A stretch of DNA of 64,000 bases, from assembly GCF_021401125.1 (NCBI RefSeq), contig NZ_JACBFQ010000003.1, positions 310,001 to 374,000 of the forward strand, written 5' to 3'. This stretch comes from Xanthobacter sp. NM-59 (GTDB lineage Bacteria; Pseudomonadota; Alphaproteobacteria; Rhizobiales; Xanthobacteraceae). Shown piece by piece: positions 28,201 to 35,848 of this stretch. The position numbers were made by a program, and so were the translations under genes. Numbering within the stretch: the stretch's first letter is position 1; each line of letters opens with the position of its first letter. Under the pieces are notes generated by a model. That model did no database searches, had not been told where the DNA came from, and worked only from the letters and a program-made list of their open reading frames with translations.

Positions 28201-28686
28201 CGCGAACGGCTTCAGGCGTCATTCACCGTGGTGAACGCCCATTTCAAATCGCTGTTCGACACCCTGTTCGGCGGCGGCGAGGCCGACCTTGTGCTGACCG
28301 ACGCCGAGGACCCCCTGGAAGCCGGCCTCGACATCATCGCCCGCCCGCCCGGCAAGAAGCCCCAGACGCTCTCCTTGCTCTCCGGCGGCGAACAGGCGCT
28401 GACCGCCATGGCGCTCATCTTCGCCGTCTTTCTCACCAATCCGGCGCCCATCTGCGTGCTGGACGAGGTGGACGCGCCCCTGGACGACGCCAATGTGGAG
28501 CGCTTCTGCACCCTGCTTGAGGAAATGACGCGCCGCACCGACACGCGCTTCCTCACCATCACCCACAACCCCATCACCATGGCGCACCAGAATCGCCTGT
28601 TTGGCGTCACCATGGCCGAGCGCGGCATCTCCCGCTTGGTTTCGGTGGATCTCCAGAGCGCCGAACGCCTGCGCGAAGCGAGCTGA
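25234..28686 (+). CDS. smc: Chromosome segregation SMC ATPase
   Basis: SMC is the ATPase of the bacterial condensin that organises and separates sister chromosomes with ScpA and ScpB. The 1150 residues show all parts: Walker A [20 protein letters not shown] (residues about 30-49), a long Ala/Glu/Arg coiled coil, a hinge at about 500-610 (around [20 protein letters not shown]), and the returning coil. The C-terminal head has signature [18 protein letters not shown], Walker B [13 protein letters not shown], and a D-loop/H-loop region ending ITHNPITMA. The start at 25234 gives [14 protein letters not shown], which is canonical. It is a single gene, divergent from the ilv operon. Confidence 0.97.
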   Translation: [1150 protein letters not shown]

Positions 28687-28869
28687 AACGCCGCGCAAAC
28701 CACACCCGCGCACCGCGCAAAGTCCCTTGCGGCACACCAAACAGGCAGCGTGCCCGCCTACCCCCCTGTTGCCGCGACGTCGCACAGCGCGCAAAAAGGG
28801 GCATTCCACGTTGTCGCAGCCTTATTTTTAATTCGTATTTTCATAGACTTAAGTCACTTTGCGTGTGCC

Positions 28870-28898
28870 TTGACACCCAATTTTGACACAACTATGGT
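28870..28898 (+). promoter_or_regulatory. Near-consensus sigma-70 promoter of the F0 ATP synthase operon
   Basis: TTGACA at 28870-28875 is followed by exactly 17 bases and TATGGT at 28893-28898. The start point would be near 28905, about 50 bases before the atpI start codon. The DNA upstream (28825-28865) is AT-rich, as expected for a strong promoter. Confidence 0.75.
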
Positions 28899-28955
28899 GC
28901 GGCCCGGTTTCGAGGGGTGGAGCGTCCGCTTCGCCCCGGAGCCGAGGTTTGCGCC

Positions 28956-29345
28956 ATGTCTGAGCCTGAACATTCTCCCTCTGGAGAGCGCCACCGGGCC
29001 GCTGGCAAGTCGCAGGCGCCCGGTTCCGACGATTCCGAGCTCGGCGCGCGGCTGGAGCAGCTCGACACTTCGTTGAGCCAGGCGCGCTCGAAGCGGGAAG
29101 TCCCTGCGCCCAAGGGCGCCAGCGACACCTCATCCCGCTCGGGCGTGGCTCTCGCTTTCCGCCTGGGCGCGGAATTTGTGTCGGGTGTGCTGGTGGGAGC
29201 GGCCATCGGCTACGGGATCGACACGTTTTTGGCGATCGCCCCCTGGGGACTGATCGTCTTCACCCTGATCGGCTTCGGCGCCGGGGTGCTGAACATGATG
29301 CGCGCGGCGGGCGAAGGCCCCTCGCGCCACCGCCCGAAGTCCTGA
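28956..29345 (+). CDS. atpI: ATP synthase protein I
   Basis: AtpI is a small membrane protein that helps assemble the c-ring. Of its 129 residues, the first 70 are polar and disordered. Two transmembrane helices follow (FVSGVLVGAAIGYGIDTF and PWGLIVFTLIGFGAGVLNMM), which is the usual AtpI layout. The start at 28956 has GAGG 9 bases upstream. It heads the F0 operon atpI-atpB-atpE-b'-b. The F1 genes are elsewhere, as in most alphaproteobacteria. A near-consensus promoter lies just upstream. Confidence 0.9.
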   Translation: MSEPEHSPSGERHRAAGKSQAPGSDDSELGARLEQLDTSLSQARSKREVPAPKGASDTSSRSGVALAFRLGAEFVSGVLVGAAIGYGIDTFLAIAPWGLIVFTLIGFGAGVLNMMRAAGEGPSRHRPKS

Positions 29346-29384
29346 TGCGCCCGTTGCGGCGGCTCGGATCCAGGGGGAACGGTA

Positions 29385-29456
29385 GGCGGTCGCGGCCGCC
29401 GGCGGGTTTTTAAGGCGGCCCCGGCCGCAGCGTTCTTGAAGGCGGCTTCGGCCGCC
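29385..29456 (+). repeat. Three GGCGG...CCGCC hairpins after atpI
   Basis: Similar short hairpins start at 29385 (GGCGGTCGCGGCCGCC), 29414 (GGCGGCCCCGGCCGC) and 29441 (GGCGGCTTCGGCCGCC), spaced 29 and 27 bases apart. The first is followed by a T run (GGGTTTTTAA). They begin 40 bases after the atpI stop codon. Confidence 0.8.
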
Positions 29457-29491
29457 GGGTATCGGCCACGGCGGACACGTCGTGGAGTTGA

Positions 29492-29569
29492 AATTGCGGC
29501 GCTCGCGCCGCGTGGCTTGGAATTGCGGCGCTCGCGCCGCTTGTCTTAAAATTGCGGCGCTCGCGCCGC
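29492..29569 (+). repeat. Three exact 20-bp hairpin repeats at 29-bp spacing before atpB
   Basis: AATTGCGGCGCTCGCGCCGC occurs without change at 29492-29511, 29521-29540 and 29550-29569. The spacing is exactly 29 bases, with unrelated 9-base linkers. Each unit can fold GCGGCG/CGCCGC around CTCG. The last one ends 20 bases before the atpB start codon, partly overlapping the zone where ribosomes load. Confidence 0.9.
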
Positions 29570-29589
29570 GTGGCAGGGGGCGCGTTCGG

Positions 29590-30342
29590 ATGACCGTCGA
29601 TCCGATCCATCAGTTCGAGATCAAGCGCTTTGTGGACCTGCTGAACATCAGCGGCGTGCAGTTCTCTTTCACCAACGCCGCCGTGTTCATGTTCGGCATC
29701 GTGGCCATCATCTTCTTCTTCCTCACCTATGCCACCCGTGGCCGCACCCTGGTGCCGGGCCGGGCGCAGTCGGTGGCGGAGATGAGCTACGAATTCATCG
29801 CCAAGATGGTTCGTGATTCGGCGGGCAGCCAGGGGATGGTGTTCTTCCCCTTCGTGTTCACGCTCTTCACCTTCGTGCTGGTGGCCAATCTGGTGGGGCT
29901 CATCCCCTACACCTTCACCGTCACCGCCCACCTCATCGTCACCGCCGCTCTGGCGCTGCTGGTGATCGGCACCGTGATCGTCTACGGCTTCTTCAAGCAC
30001 GGCACCCACTTCCTCCACCTGTTCGTGCCCTCGGGCGTGCCGGCCTTCCTGCTGCCGTTCCTGGTGGTGATCGAGGTGGTGTCCTTCCTGTCGCGGCCCA
30101 TCAGCCTCTCGCTTCGTCTTTTCGCGAACATGCTGGCGGGCCACATCGCGCTCAAGGTCTTCGCCTTCTTCGTGGTGGGCCTTGCTTCGGCGGGTGTCGT
30201 GGGCTGGTTCGGCGCCACGCTGCCCTTCTTCATGATCGTGGCGCTCACCGCGCTCGAGCTGCTGGTGGCTGTGCTGCAGGCCTACGTGTTCGCGGTGCTC
30301 ACCTCAATCTACCTCAACGACGCCATCCACCCCGGTCACTGA
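29590..30342 (+). CDS. atpB: ATP synthase F0 subunit a
   Basis: Subunit a forms the proton half-channels beside the c-ring. The 250-residue protein starts [13 protein letters not shown], the common alphaproteobacterial opening, with a GGGGG stretch upstream. The helix holding the essential Arg is [20 protein letters not shown] (Arg in LRLFANM). The C-terminal helices end [20 protein letters not shown], with conserved Glu and Gln. An upstream in-frame ATG would force translation through the hairpin repeats at 29492-29569 and is unlikely. It is the second gene of the F0 operon. Confidence 0.96.
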   Translation: MTVDPIHQFEIKRFVDLLNISGVQFSFTNAAVFMFGIVAIIFFFLTYATRGRTLVPGRAQSVAEMSYEFIAKMVRDSAGSQGMVFFPFVFTLFTFVLVANLVGLIPYTFTVTAHLIVTAALALLVIGTVIVYGFFKHGTHFLHLFVPSGVPAFLLPFLVVIEVVSFLSRPISLSLRLFANMLAGHIALKVFAFFVVGLASAGVVGWFGATLPFFMIVALTALELLVAVLQAYVFAVLTSIYLNDAIHPGH

Positions 30343-30417
30343 CCGGGGTCGCGTAAGCGTTCGCGAGCAAGTTCCCACCCGTTTCGTTAATCCAACAGGT
30401 TCTCAAGGAGCAGTCCA

Positions 30418-30645
30418 ATGGAAGCGGAAGCTGGAAAGTTCGTCGGTGCCGGCCTCGCCTGCCTCGGCATGGGTCTCGCCGGCGTCGGCGTCGGTAACAT
30501 CTTCGGCAACTTCCTCTCGGGTGCGCTGCGCAACCCGTCGGCCGCCGATGGCCAGTTCGCTCGCGCCTTCATCGGCGCGGCCCTCGCGGAAGGTCTCGGC
30601 ATCTTCTCGCTGGTCGTGGCCCTCGTTCTGCTCTTCGTGGCCTGA
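30418..30645 (+). CDS. atpE: ATP synthase F0 subunit c
   Basis: Subunit c is the rotating proton-binding ring subunit. It has 75 residues in a two-helix hairpin. The Gly/Ala-rich first helix is [20 protein letters not shown], the polar loop is RNPSA, and the second helix contains the essential proton-carrying Glu in [17 protein letters not shown] lies 8 bases before the ATG, a strong ribosome site that fits the need for many copies. A terminator-like hairpin follows at 30665-30691. Confidence 0.97.
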   Translation: MEAEAGKFVGAGLACLGMGLAGVGVGNIFGNFLSGALRNPSAADGQFARAFIGAALAEGLGIFSLVVALVLLFVA

Positions 30646-30664
30646 TCGAGGTTTGCTGAAAAAG

Positions 30665-30691
30665 AGCCTCGCGCCATCGCGCGGGGCTTTT
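30665..30691 (+). terminator. Terminator-like hairpin between atpE and the b' gene
   Basis: AGCCTCGCGC pairs with GCGCGGGGCT (10 bp, one wobble) around CATC and is followed by TTTT. Inside an operon this could cause partial termination or protect the atpE message, giving more subunit c than b and b'. Confidence 0.7.
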
Positions 30692-30720
30692 GGCACAAGT
30701 TCAAGTCAGGCGGGCCAGCC

Positions 30721-31437
30721 ATGATGAAGACGTGGAAGTTGACTGTCGCGGTGGCGATGACCGGTGCGTGCCTCATGGCCGCCCCCCTCGCCCTTGCTCC
30801 GCAGGTCGCGCATGCTGAAACCGCGGCCCCGGCGGACAAGGCGGCGGCGCCCGCCAAGCCCGTTTCCGGCCACGCCGCCGCTGGCGAGCATGCCAACGGC
30901 GCGGCCGAGCACAATCCCGTGGACGCGCACGCGGTGAAGTTTCCCCCGTTCGATGCCACGACCTTTCCGTCCCAGCTTCTCTGGCTGGCGATCACCTTCG
31001 GCATTCTCTATCTGCTGATGAGCCGCGTGACCCTGCCGCGCATCGGCCGCATCCTTGAAGAGCGTCACGACCGCATCGCCGACGATCTCGAGGAAGCCAA
31101 CAAGCACAAGGCCGAGAGCCACGCCGCGCAGACCGCCTACGAGAAGGCTCTGACCGAGGCGCGCGCCAAGGCCAATGCCATCGCCGGGGAAACCCGTAAT
31201 CGGCTTGCGGCTGATTCGGATGCTAATCGCAAGGCGCTCGAAGCCGACCTCGCTGCCAAGCTGGTCGCCGCGGAACAGCGCATCGCCACCACCAAGACCG
31301 ACGCCATGAGCCACGTCCGCGGCATCGCCGTCGACACTGCGGACACCATCGTGTCCACGCTCATCGGCAGCTCCGCTCCGCGTGCTGACGTTGAGAAGGC
31401 TGTTGATTCCGCGCTTGCCGCGCGGACCGCCGCCTGA
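30721..31437 (+). CDS. atpF2: ATP synthase F0 subunit b' with an N-terminal signal-like extension
   Basis: Subunit b' is part of the peripheral stalk that holds F1 still. The family part begins near residue 75 with FPPFDATTFPSQLLWLAITF, the membrane helix, then IGRILEERHDRIADDLEEA and a long coiled coil. This matches b' of alphaproteobacteria. The 238 residues are about 70 longer than usual. The extra N-terminus is a hydrophobic segment (VAVAMTGACLMAAPLALAP) ending in an AHAE site like a Sec signal, then an Ala/Pro/His-rich linker. It is unclear whether it is cleaved. It lies between atpE and the b gene. A GAP of 222 bases before b holds nothing clear. Confidence 0.92.
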   Translation: MMKTWKLTVAVAMTGACLMAAPLALAPQVAHAETAAPADKAAAPAKPVSGHAAAGEHANGAAEHNPVDAHAVKFPPFDATTFPSQLLWLAITFGILYLLMSRVTLPRIGRILEERHDRIADDLEEANKHKAESHAAQTAYEKALTEARAKANAIAGETRNRLAADSDANRKALEADLAAKLVAAEQRIATTKTDAMSHVRGIAVDTADTIVSTLIGSSAPRADVEKAVDSALAARTAA

Positions 31438-31660
31438 CCGTCGCCGGCTGAATTACCGCTCCGATCGGCTTTCGTTTCGGAGTAACGCGGATGCCAAATG
31501 GCAAACGCATCGCGTACCAACGACGCCTTCCTTCGCGCCGCGCACATTTCGTCTCGGCAGGCGGAGGAAGGTGAGACACTAAAGAACCCAGGTGTGAGAA
31601 TCGGGGGACCGCCGCCGAAGGGCGCGACAGCCAGGTTCCGACCATTTTGAGGACCGTGAC

Positions 31661-32152
31661 ATGCACGAGATGGAACTGGCGGAACTCTGGGTCGCCATCG
31701 CCTTCCTGGTGTTCGTGGGCATCCTGATCTATGCGGGCGCGCATCGTTCGCTTACCGCGGCTCTCGACAAGCGCGGTGCCCGCATCGCAGCGGAGCTCGA
31801 GGAAGCCCGCCGGCTGAAGGAAGAGGCGCAGAAGCTCGTGGCCGAGTTCAAGCGCAAGCAGCGCGAGGCCGAGGCCGAAGCCGAATCGATCGTCACCGCC
31901 GCCAAGGCGGAAGCCGAGCGTCTCGCCGCAGAGGCCAAGACCAAGCTTGAGGACTTCGTTTCCCGCCGCACCAAGATGGCGGAAGAAAAGATCGCCCAGG
32001 CCGAGAAGCAGGCCATTGCCGATGTTCGGGCCATCGCCGCGGACACCGCCAGCCGCGCAGCCGAAGGCTTGCTGAGCGCTGCAGCCAAGGGCGCCGCCGC
32101 CGAGCGGCTGGTGACCAACGCGCTGTCAGAGGTCAAGTCCAAGCTCAACTGA
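31661..32152 (+). CDS. atpF: ATP synthase F0 subunit b
   Basis: Subunit b, with b', forms the outer stalk of the F-type ATP synthase. The 163-residue protein has one membrane helix at residues 8-27 (ELWVAIAFLVFVGILIYAG). ALDKRGARIAAELEEARRLK and a long charged coiled coil follow, as in the family. The ATG at 31661 (MHEMELAEL) or 31670 could be the start. It is last in the F0 operon and is followed 38 bases later by a perfect hairpin terminator. Confidence 0.95.
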   Translation: MHEMELAELWVAIAFLVFVGILIYAGAHRSLTAALDKRGARIAAELEEARRLKEEAQKLVAEFKRKQREAEAEAESIVTAAKAEAERLAAEAKTKLEDFVSRRTKMAEEKIAQAEKQAIADVRAIAADTASRAAEGLLSAAAKGAAAERLVTNALSEVKSKLN

Positions 32153-32190
32153 TGGCAGCGCAGCCGTCACCTGTTTCAGTCACGCATCTC

Positions 32191-32220
32191 AAAGCCGCCC
32201 GCATCCCGGGCGGCTTTGTT
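32191..32220 (+). terminator. Terminator of the F0 operon
   Basis: AAAGCCGCCCG (32191-32201) and CGGGCGGCTTT (32207-32217) form a perfect 11-bp stem around CATCC, followed by GTTCGTTTC. It lies 38 bases after the subunit b stop codon. Confidence 0.85.
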
Positions 32221-32364
32221 CGTTTCAAGGGCGCATCCGCACGCGCGCTACTCCTTGAAATCGCCGCCAGCCTGAGCGACACCTGATACATGCGGATGGT
32301 TGCTGCCCTTTCCTTTGCCCCGTTCCCAGCCCTGCTTGAAGGCGGGTCTAGGCTGGCTCGCCGC

Positions 32365-33528
32365 ATGTCTGCCCGAGGCCTGCTGCCCCACCTGCTTGCC
32401 CTTTTTGCCGTCGCCCTTGGGCTGGTCATTGTGCCGGCGCCGGCACGGGCTCAGCCCGACCTTTTCTTCTTCCTGCGCCCGCCGGCGCCCGTGCCCCAGG
32501 CCCCGCGGAACAACCGCAATAATGGGTGGTGGCCCGGCTTTGGGCCGCAGCAGCGGCAGGTGGAGCCGGTTCCGCAGGCCCCGGCTGCTCCGAAAAAGCG
32601 CGAGCCGCCGCCGGAGCCTGAAGGCACCGTCTATGCGAGCGCGGACGCCGCAACCCAGAACAAGCGCCAGCCGCCCAGCCAATTCGCCCTCGTGCTCGGC
32701 GACCGCATGGGCGGTCAGCTCGCGCAGGGCCTCGCCGATGCCTATGTGCCCGATCGCGGCCGGCTCGCCATCGTTGAATACACGGTGGACGACAGCGGCT
32801 TCCTGTCCACCCCCGTGGATTGGATCGCCAAGGCTCCCCCCGCCATCGCCAACGGACGCCCCAATGTCACCGTCCTCGCTCTGGGGGCGGAGGACCTGAA
32901 GCCCATCAAGGACGGGGAGCTCCTGCTGGAGCCGCTGACCGACCGCTGGATCGAGCTCTATAGCCGCCGCGTGGATGAGGTTCTTGCGTTCCTGCGCGAT
33001 AAGGCCGGCCGCGTGATCGTCGTCGGCATCGCCCCCGTGGCCAATTCCAGCGTTTCCGCCGATTACGAGCGGCTGAATGAAATCCTGCGCGCGCGCGCCG
33101 CCCGTGCGGGCCTGCCCTTCGTCAGCGTCTGGGACGGGTTCGTGGAAGAAGATGGCAAGTATCTGGTCACCGGCCCCGCGGTGGACGGCCAGCGGCGGCG
33201 CCTGCGCCTCAATGATGGCGTGCGCTTCACGCGGGCAGGGGGGCGCAAGTTGGCATTCTTCGTTCAGAAGGACCTCAATCGCCTTCTGGAGGATCCCGCC
33301 AAGCCCAGTGCCTCGCCCGACAATGCGCAGCCGGCGCTGAGCCTCGCCGGTGCTCCGGCCAGGGCGGACGCAAAGCCGCTGCCTGTGGCGGCCCAGTCCA
33401 CGGCCCCTGTTCCAAGCGGGGCACGCGCGCTGAAGGACGGCATCTCCCCGCCCGCCGTCCGCGGCCGCGCGGACGACTTCTCCTGGCCGCCCCCTTCCGC
33501 CGAGCTGCCGGCACCAGTGCAGAAATAG
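32365..33528 (+). CDS. Secreted SGNH/DUF459-type protein with degenerate active site
   Basis: The 387-residue product starts with a Sec signal (RGLLPHLLALFAVALGLVIV, cleavage after PARA). A Pro-rich linker comes next, then an SGNH-hydrolase-like domain of the DUF459 type from about residue 105. Family enzymes carry Ser in a GDS block and His in a late DGxHF block. Here the blocks read ALVLGDRMGGQLAQGLADAY and LRLNDGVRFTRAGGRKLAFF, so both catalytic residues appear replaced by Arg. It may bind rather than cleave its target, perhaps in the cell wall. The start is uncertain: 32290 would add 25 residues. Pro/Ala-rich tail. Single gene, 210 bases after the F0 operon. Confidence 0.8.
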   Translation: MSARGLLPHLLALFAVALGLVIVPAPARAQPDLFFFLRPPAPVPQAPRNNRNNGWWPGFGPQQRQVEPVPQAPAAPKKREPPPEPEGTVYASADAATQNKRQPPSQFALVLGDRMGGQLAQGLADAYVPDRGRLAIVEYTVDDSGFLSTPVDWIAKAPPAIANGRPNVTVLALGAEDLKPIKDGELLLEPLTDRWIELYSRRVDEVLAFLRDKAGRVIVVGIAPVANSSVSADYERLNEILRARAARAGLPFVSVWDGFVEEDGKYLVTGPAVDGQRRRLRLNDGVRFTRAGGRKLAFFVQKDLNRLLEDPAKPSASPDNAQPALSLAGAPARADAKPLPVAAQSTAPVPSGARALKDGISPPAVRGRADDFSWPPPSAELPAPVQK

Positions 33529-34274
33529 CCCCGCCAACGGACGCCCCCCTTCCGGCGTGCGTTTGGCGCGTGCTGCAGCTGCGGCCTCCCGCCGAACGGG
33601 AACCCGCGCCACTTCCCTCCGGGCGTGGCGCCTGCCAGCCGCCGGTATCAGCAGCGGCGTTTTCTCGGTGCTGGCCGGACGAGATCCCGCCCGTAACTTG
33701 CCGCGCACCGCGCGCCCTTTCCGGCGCCCGTCGCGCAGGAGCGCGATCTCCGTGCTCTGTATTTTTCCGCGTCGCGGCAGGAGGGTAAGGGCGGCGTTTC
33801 GGGAGCTCGGGCAGCGCTCGCGGCAGGTTCCATCTTCCCCGCTGAGTGCCCCTGTGGCCCGACGCAGCCACCTTTCCTCGGGCCACGTCGCGCGCCTCAC
33901 CGCCGGCAACCATGTCGTGTTCGGACCCAGGGGCGAAGCAATGGGCCACGAGCGGCCGACGCAACGGACGCGGCAGGCGACCTTGCGCGCCGGGGCAGTT
34001 CGCGTGGGCGAACACGTCCCTGCCCCCGGGGACGCAGGCTGACGCCGCGATGCCGCAGCGCGAGAGATCGCGCATTGCCAGATCACATACCCGCGGCCCG
34101 ATGGCGCGACCTCCCCCGCCGGCGGCCCTCGGGCTCCCGGTGCCACGATGGACTGCGCGCTGTGCGCGCCCGCTTTGGGCGTACGCTTGAGACCCGGAAC
34201 TGCGCACCGCAGGACGCTTCCCGCCGCGGGCGCGACGCCTTAAGTTCGCACTGCGTTCAACTGGGAGCTCATCC
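33529..34274. other. 746-base gap without a recognised gene
   Basis: Frames are open for up to about 160 codons, but their products are Arg/Ala-rich with no recognisable fold and are probably chance in GC-rich DNA. No RNA gene motif, repeat family or terminator was recognised. A regulatory RNA or decayed gene cannot be excluded. Confidence 0.5.
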
Positions 34275-35153
34275 ATGACCATTCGCCCGCGCCGCAGCGT
34301 TCTCTATATGCCGGGCTCCAATGCCCGCGCCCTGGAGAAGGCGCGCACCCTGCCGGCCGACGCCGTGATTCTCGATCTCGAGGACGCGGTGGCCCCCGAC
34401 GCCAAGGTGGAGGCCCGCGGCCGAATCGTCGAAACCGTGAAGGCAGGCGGATTCGGACCCCGCGAGGTGGTGATCCGCATCAACGGCCTCGACACCCCGT
34501 GGGGCTCGGACGATCTCGATGCCGCCGCCAGCGCCGCGCCCGATGCCATCCTGGTGCCCAAGGTGCAGAGCGTCGAGCAGCTCATGACCGTCGGCCGCCG
34601 GCTGGAGGCGCTCGGCGTGCCGCAGACCACGCGGGTCTGGGCCATGATCGAGACCCCCCTCGCCATCCTGGACATCAAGGCCATCGCCGCCTGCGCCAAG
34701 GATCCCGTAACCCGCCTCGCGGTGTTCGTGCTCGGCACCAACGACCTTGCCAAGGAAACCCGCGCCGCCTTGGTGCCCGGCCGCGCGCCCATGGTGGCGT
34801 GGCTGACGCTGGTGGTGGCCGCCGCCCGGGCTTATGGCGTGGAAGTGCTCGACGGCGTGTGGAACGCCTACCAGGACACCGAAGGCTTTGATGCCGAATG
34901 CGCCCAGGGCGTATCGTTCGGCATGGACGGCAAGACGCTCATTCACCCGAGCCAGATCGAGCCCTGCAACCGCGCCTTCTCACCGCCAGAGGCAGAGGTG
35001 GCCCGCGCCCGCGCCATCATCGCCGCGTTCGCGCTGCCGGAGAATGCGGGCAAGGGCGTCATCACCCTGGACGGCCGCATGGTGGAGCTGCTGCACGCAG
35101 AGATGGCCAAGCGCACCGTCGCCGTGGCCGACGCCATCGCCGCGCGGGGCTGA
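34275..35153 (+). CDS. mcl2: HpcH/HpaI-CitE family lyase, probable (3S)-malyl-CoA thioesterase
   Basis: The 292-residue protein is a TIM-barrel CoA-ester lyase of the CitE family. RRSVLYMPGSNARALEKA, ILDLEDAVAPDAK, ILVPKV, VWAMIETPLAILD and FGMDGKTLIHPSQIEPCN are the substrate, metal and CoA segments. The segments VLGTNDLAKETR and VLDGVWNAYQDTEGFDAECA match what I recall of Rhodobacter Mcl2, (3S)-malyl-CoA thioesterase, better than Mcl1. Mcl2 frees malate from malyl-CoA in the ethylmalonyl-CoA pathway. The mesaconyl-CoA hydratase gene is 2 kb downstream, which supports this. A DJ-1/PfpI gene follows 5 bases later. The paralogue that makes malyl-CoA is not in view. Confidence 0.87.
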   Translation: MTIRPRRSVLYMPGSNARALEKARTLPADAVILDLEDAVAPDAKVEARGRIVETVKAGGFGPREVVIRINGLDTPWGSDDLDAAASAAPDAILVPKVQSVEQLMTVGRRLEALGVPQTTRVWAMIETPLAILDIKAIAACAKDPVTRLAVFVLGTNDLAKETRAALVPGRAPMVAWLTLVVAAARAYGVEVLDGVWNAYQDTEGFDAECAQGVSFGMDGKTLIHPSQIEPCNRAFSPPEAEVARARAIIAAFALPENAGKGVITLDGRMVELLHAEMAKRTVAVADAIAARG

Positions 35154-35158
35154 GGGCC

Positions 35159-35848
35159 ATGACGCTGCGTGTGGTCATGGTCGTCTATCCGCGCATGACG
35201 CAGCTCGATCTCACCGGCCCGTTCGAGGTGCTGAGCCGCCTCGAAGGGGTGAAGATCGAGCTGGCGTGGAAGAAATGGCGCAAGCCGGTGGAGGATGCCT
35301 CCGGCCTCAGGATCATGCCCACCGTGGCGTTCGGCGGGCTGTCGGAGTGCGACCTGCTGTTCGTGCCCGGCGGCCCCGGCCAGCTTGATCTGATGGAGGA
35401 TGTCGAGGCGCTCGATTTCCTGCGCCGCATGGCGCAGGGCGCGCGTTTCATCACCTCCGTGTGCACCGGCTCGCTGCTGCTGGGCGCGGCGGGACTGCTG
35501 AAGGGCTACCGCGCCACCTGCCACTGGCTCTCCCTGCCCCAGCTTGCGCTGCTGGGCGCAGAGCCGGTGGCCGAGCGGGTGGTTGTCGACCGGAACCGCA
35601 TCACCGGCGCCGGAGTCACCTCCGGCATCGATTTCGCGCTGACGCTCGCCGGGCAGATCGCGGGGGAAGACGAGGCGCGGCGCATCGCCCTCGCCATGGA
35701 ATACGACCCCGCGCCGCCCTTTCCACCGGCGGGCACCGCGCCCCGCCTCGTGGCCGAGGTGCGCGCACGCACGGCCGCCTTTCAGGCCCGCCGCGAGGCC
35801 GTGGCCCGCGAGGCGGGCGCGCGGCTCGGCCTCATCCCGCCGGCCTGA
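35159..35848 (+). CDS. DJ-1/PfpI family protein (isonitrile hydratase-like)
   Basis: This 229-residue cytosolic protein has the class I glutamine-amidotransferase-like fold. YPRMTQLDLTGPFEVLSRL holds the conserved Asp/Glu region, DLLFVPGGPGQLDLM the next strand, and ITSVCTGSLLLGAAGLLKG the nucleophile Cys. The form is closest to the InhA/isonitrile hydratase branch rather than to AraC-type regulators, since no DNA-binding domain follows. The start at 35159 has GAGGG directly upstream and lies 5 bases after the malyl-CoA thioesterase-like gene, so they share a transcript. The substrate is unknown. Confidence 0.88.
   Translation: MTLRVVMVVYPRMTQLDLTGPFEVLSRLEGVKIELAWKKWRKPVEDASGLRIMPTVAFGGLSECDLLFVPGGPGQLDLMEDVEALDFLRRMAQGARFITSVCTGSLLLGAAGLLKGYRATCHWLSLPQLALLGAEPVAERVVVDRNRITGAGVTSGIDFALTLAGQIAGEDEARRIALAMEYDPAPPFPPAGTAPRLVAEVRARTAAFQARREAVAREAGARLGLIPPA

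Noticed and set aside
29482-29589. An upstream ATG that would lengthen AtpB by 36 residues
   Set aside because: The extension would translate the hairpin repeats; MTVDPIHQF at 29590 matches the family start.
33557-34042. A plus-strand frame of 161 codons in the gap before the malyl-CoA thioesterase-like gene
   Set aside because: Arg/Ala/Pro-rich product without fold, and no ribosome site.
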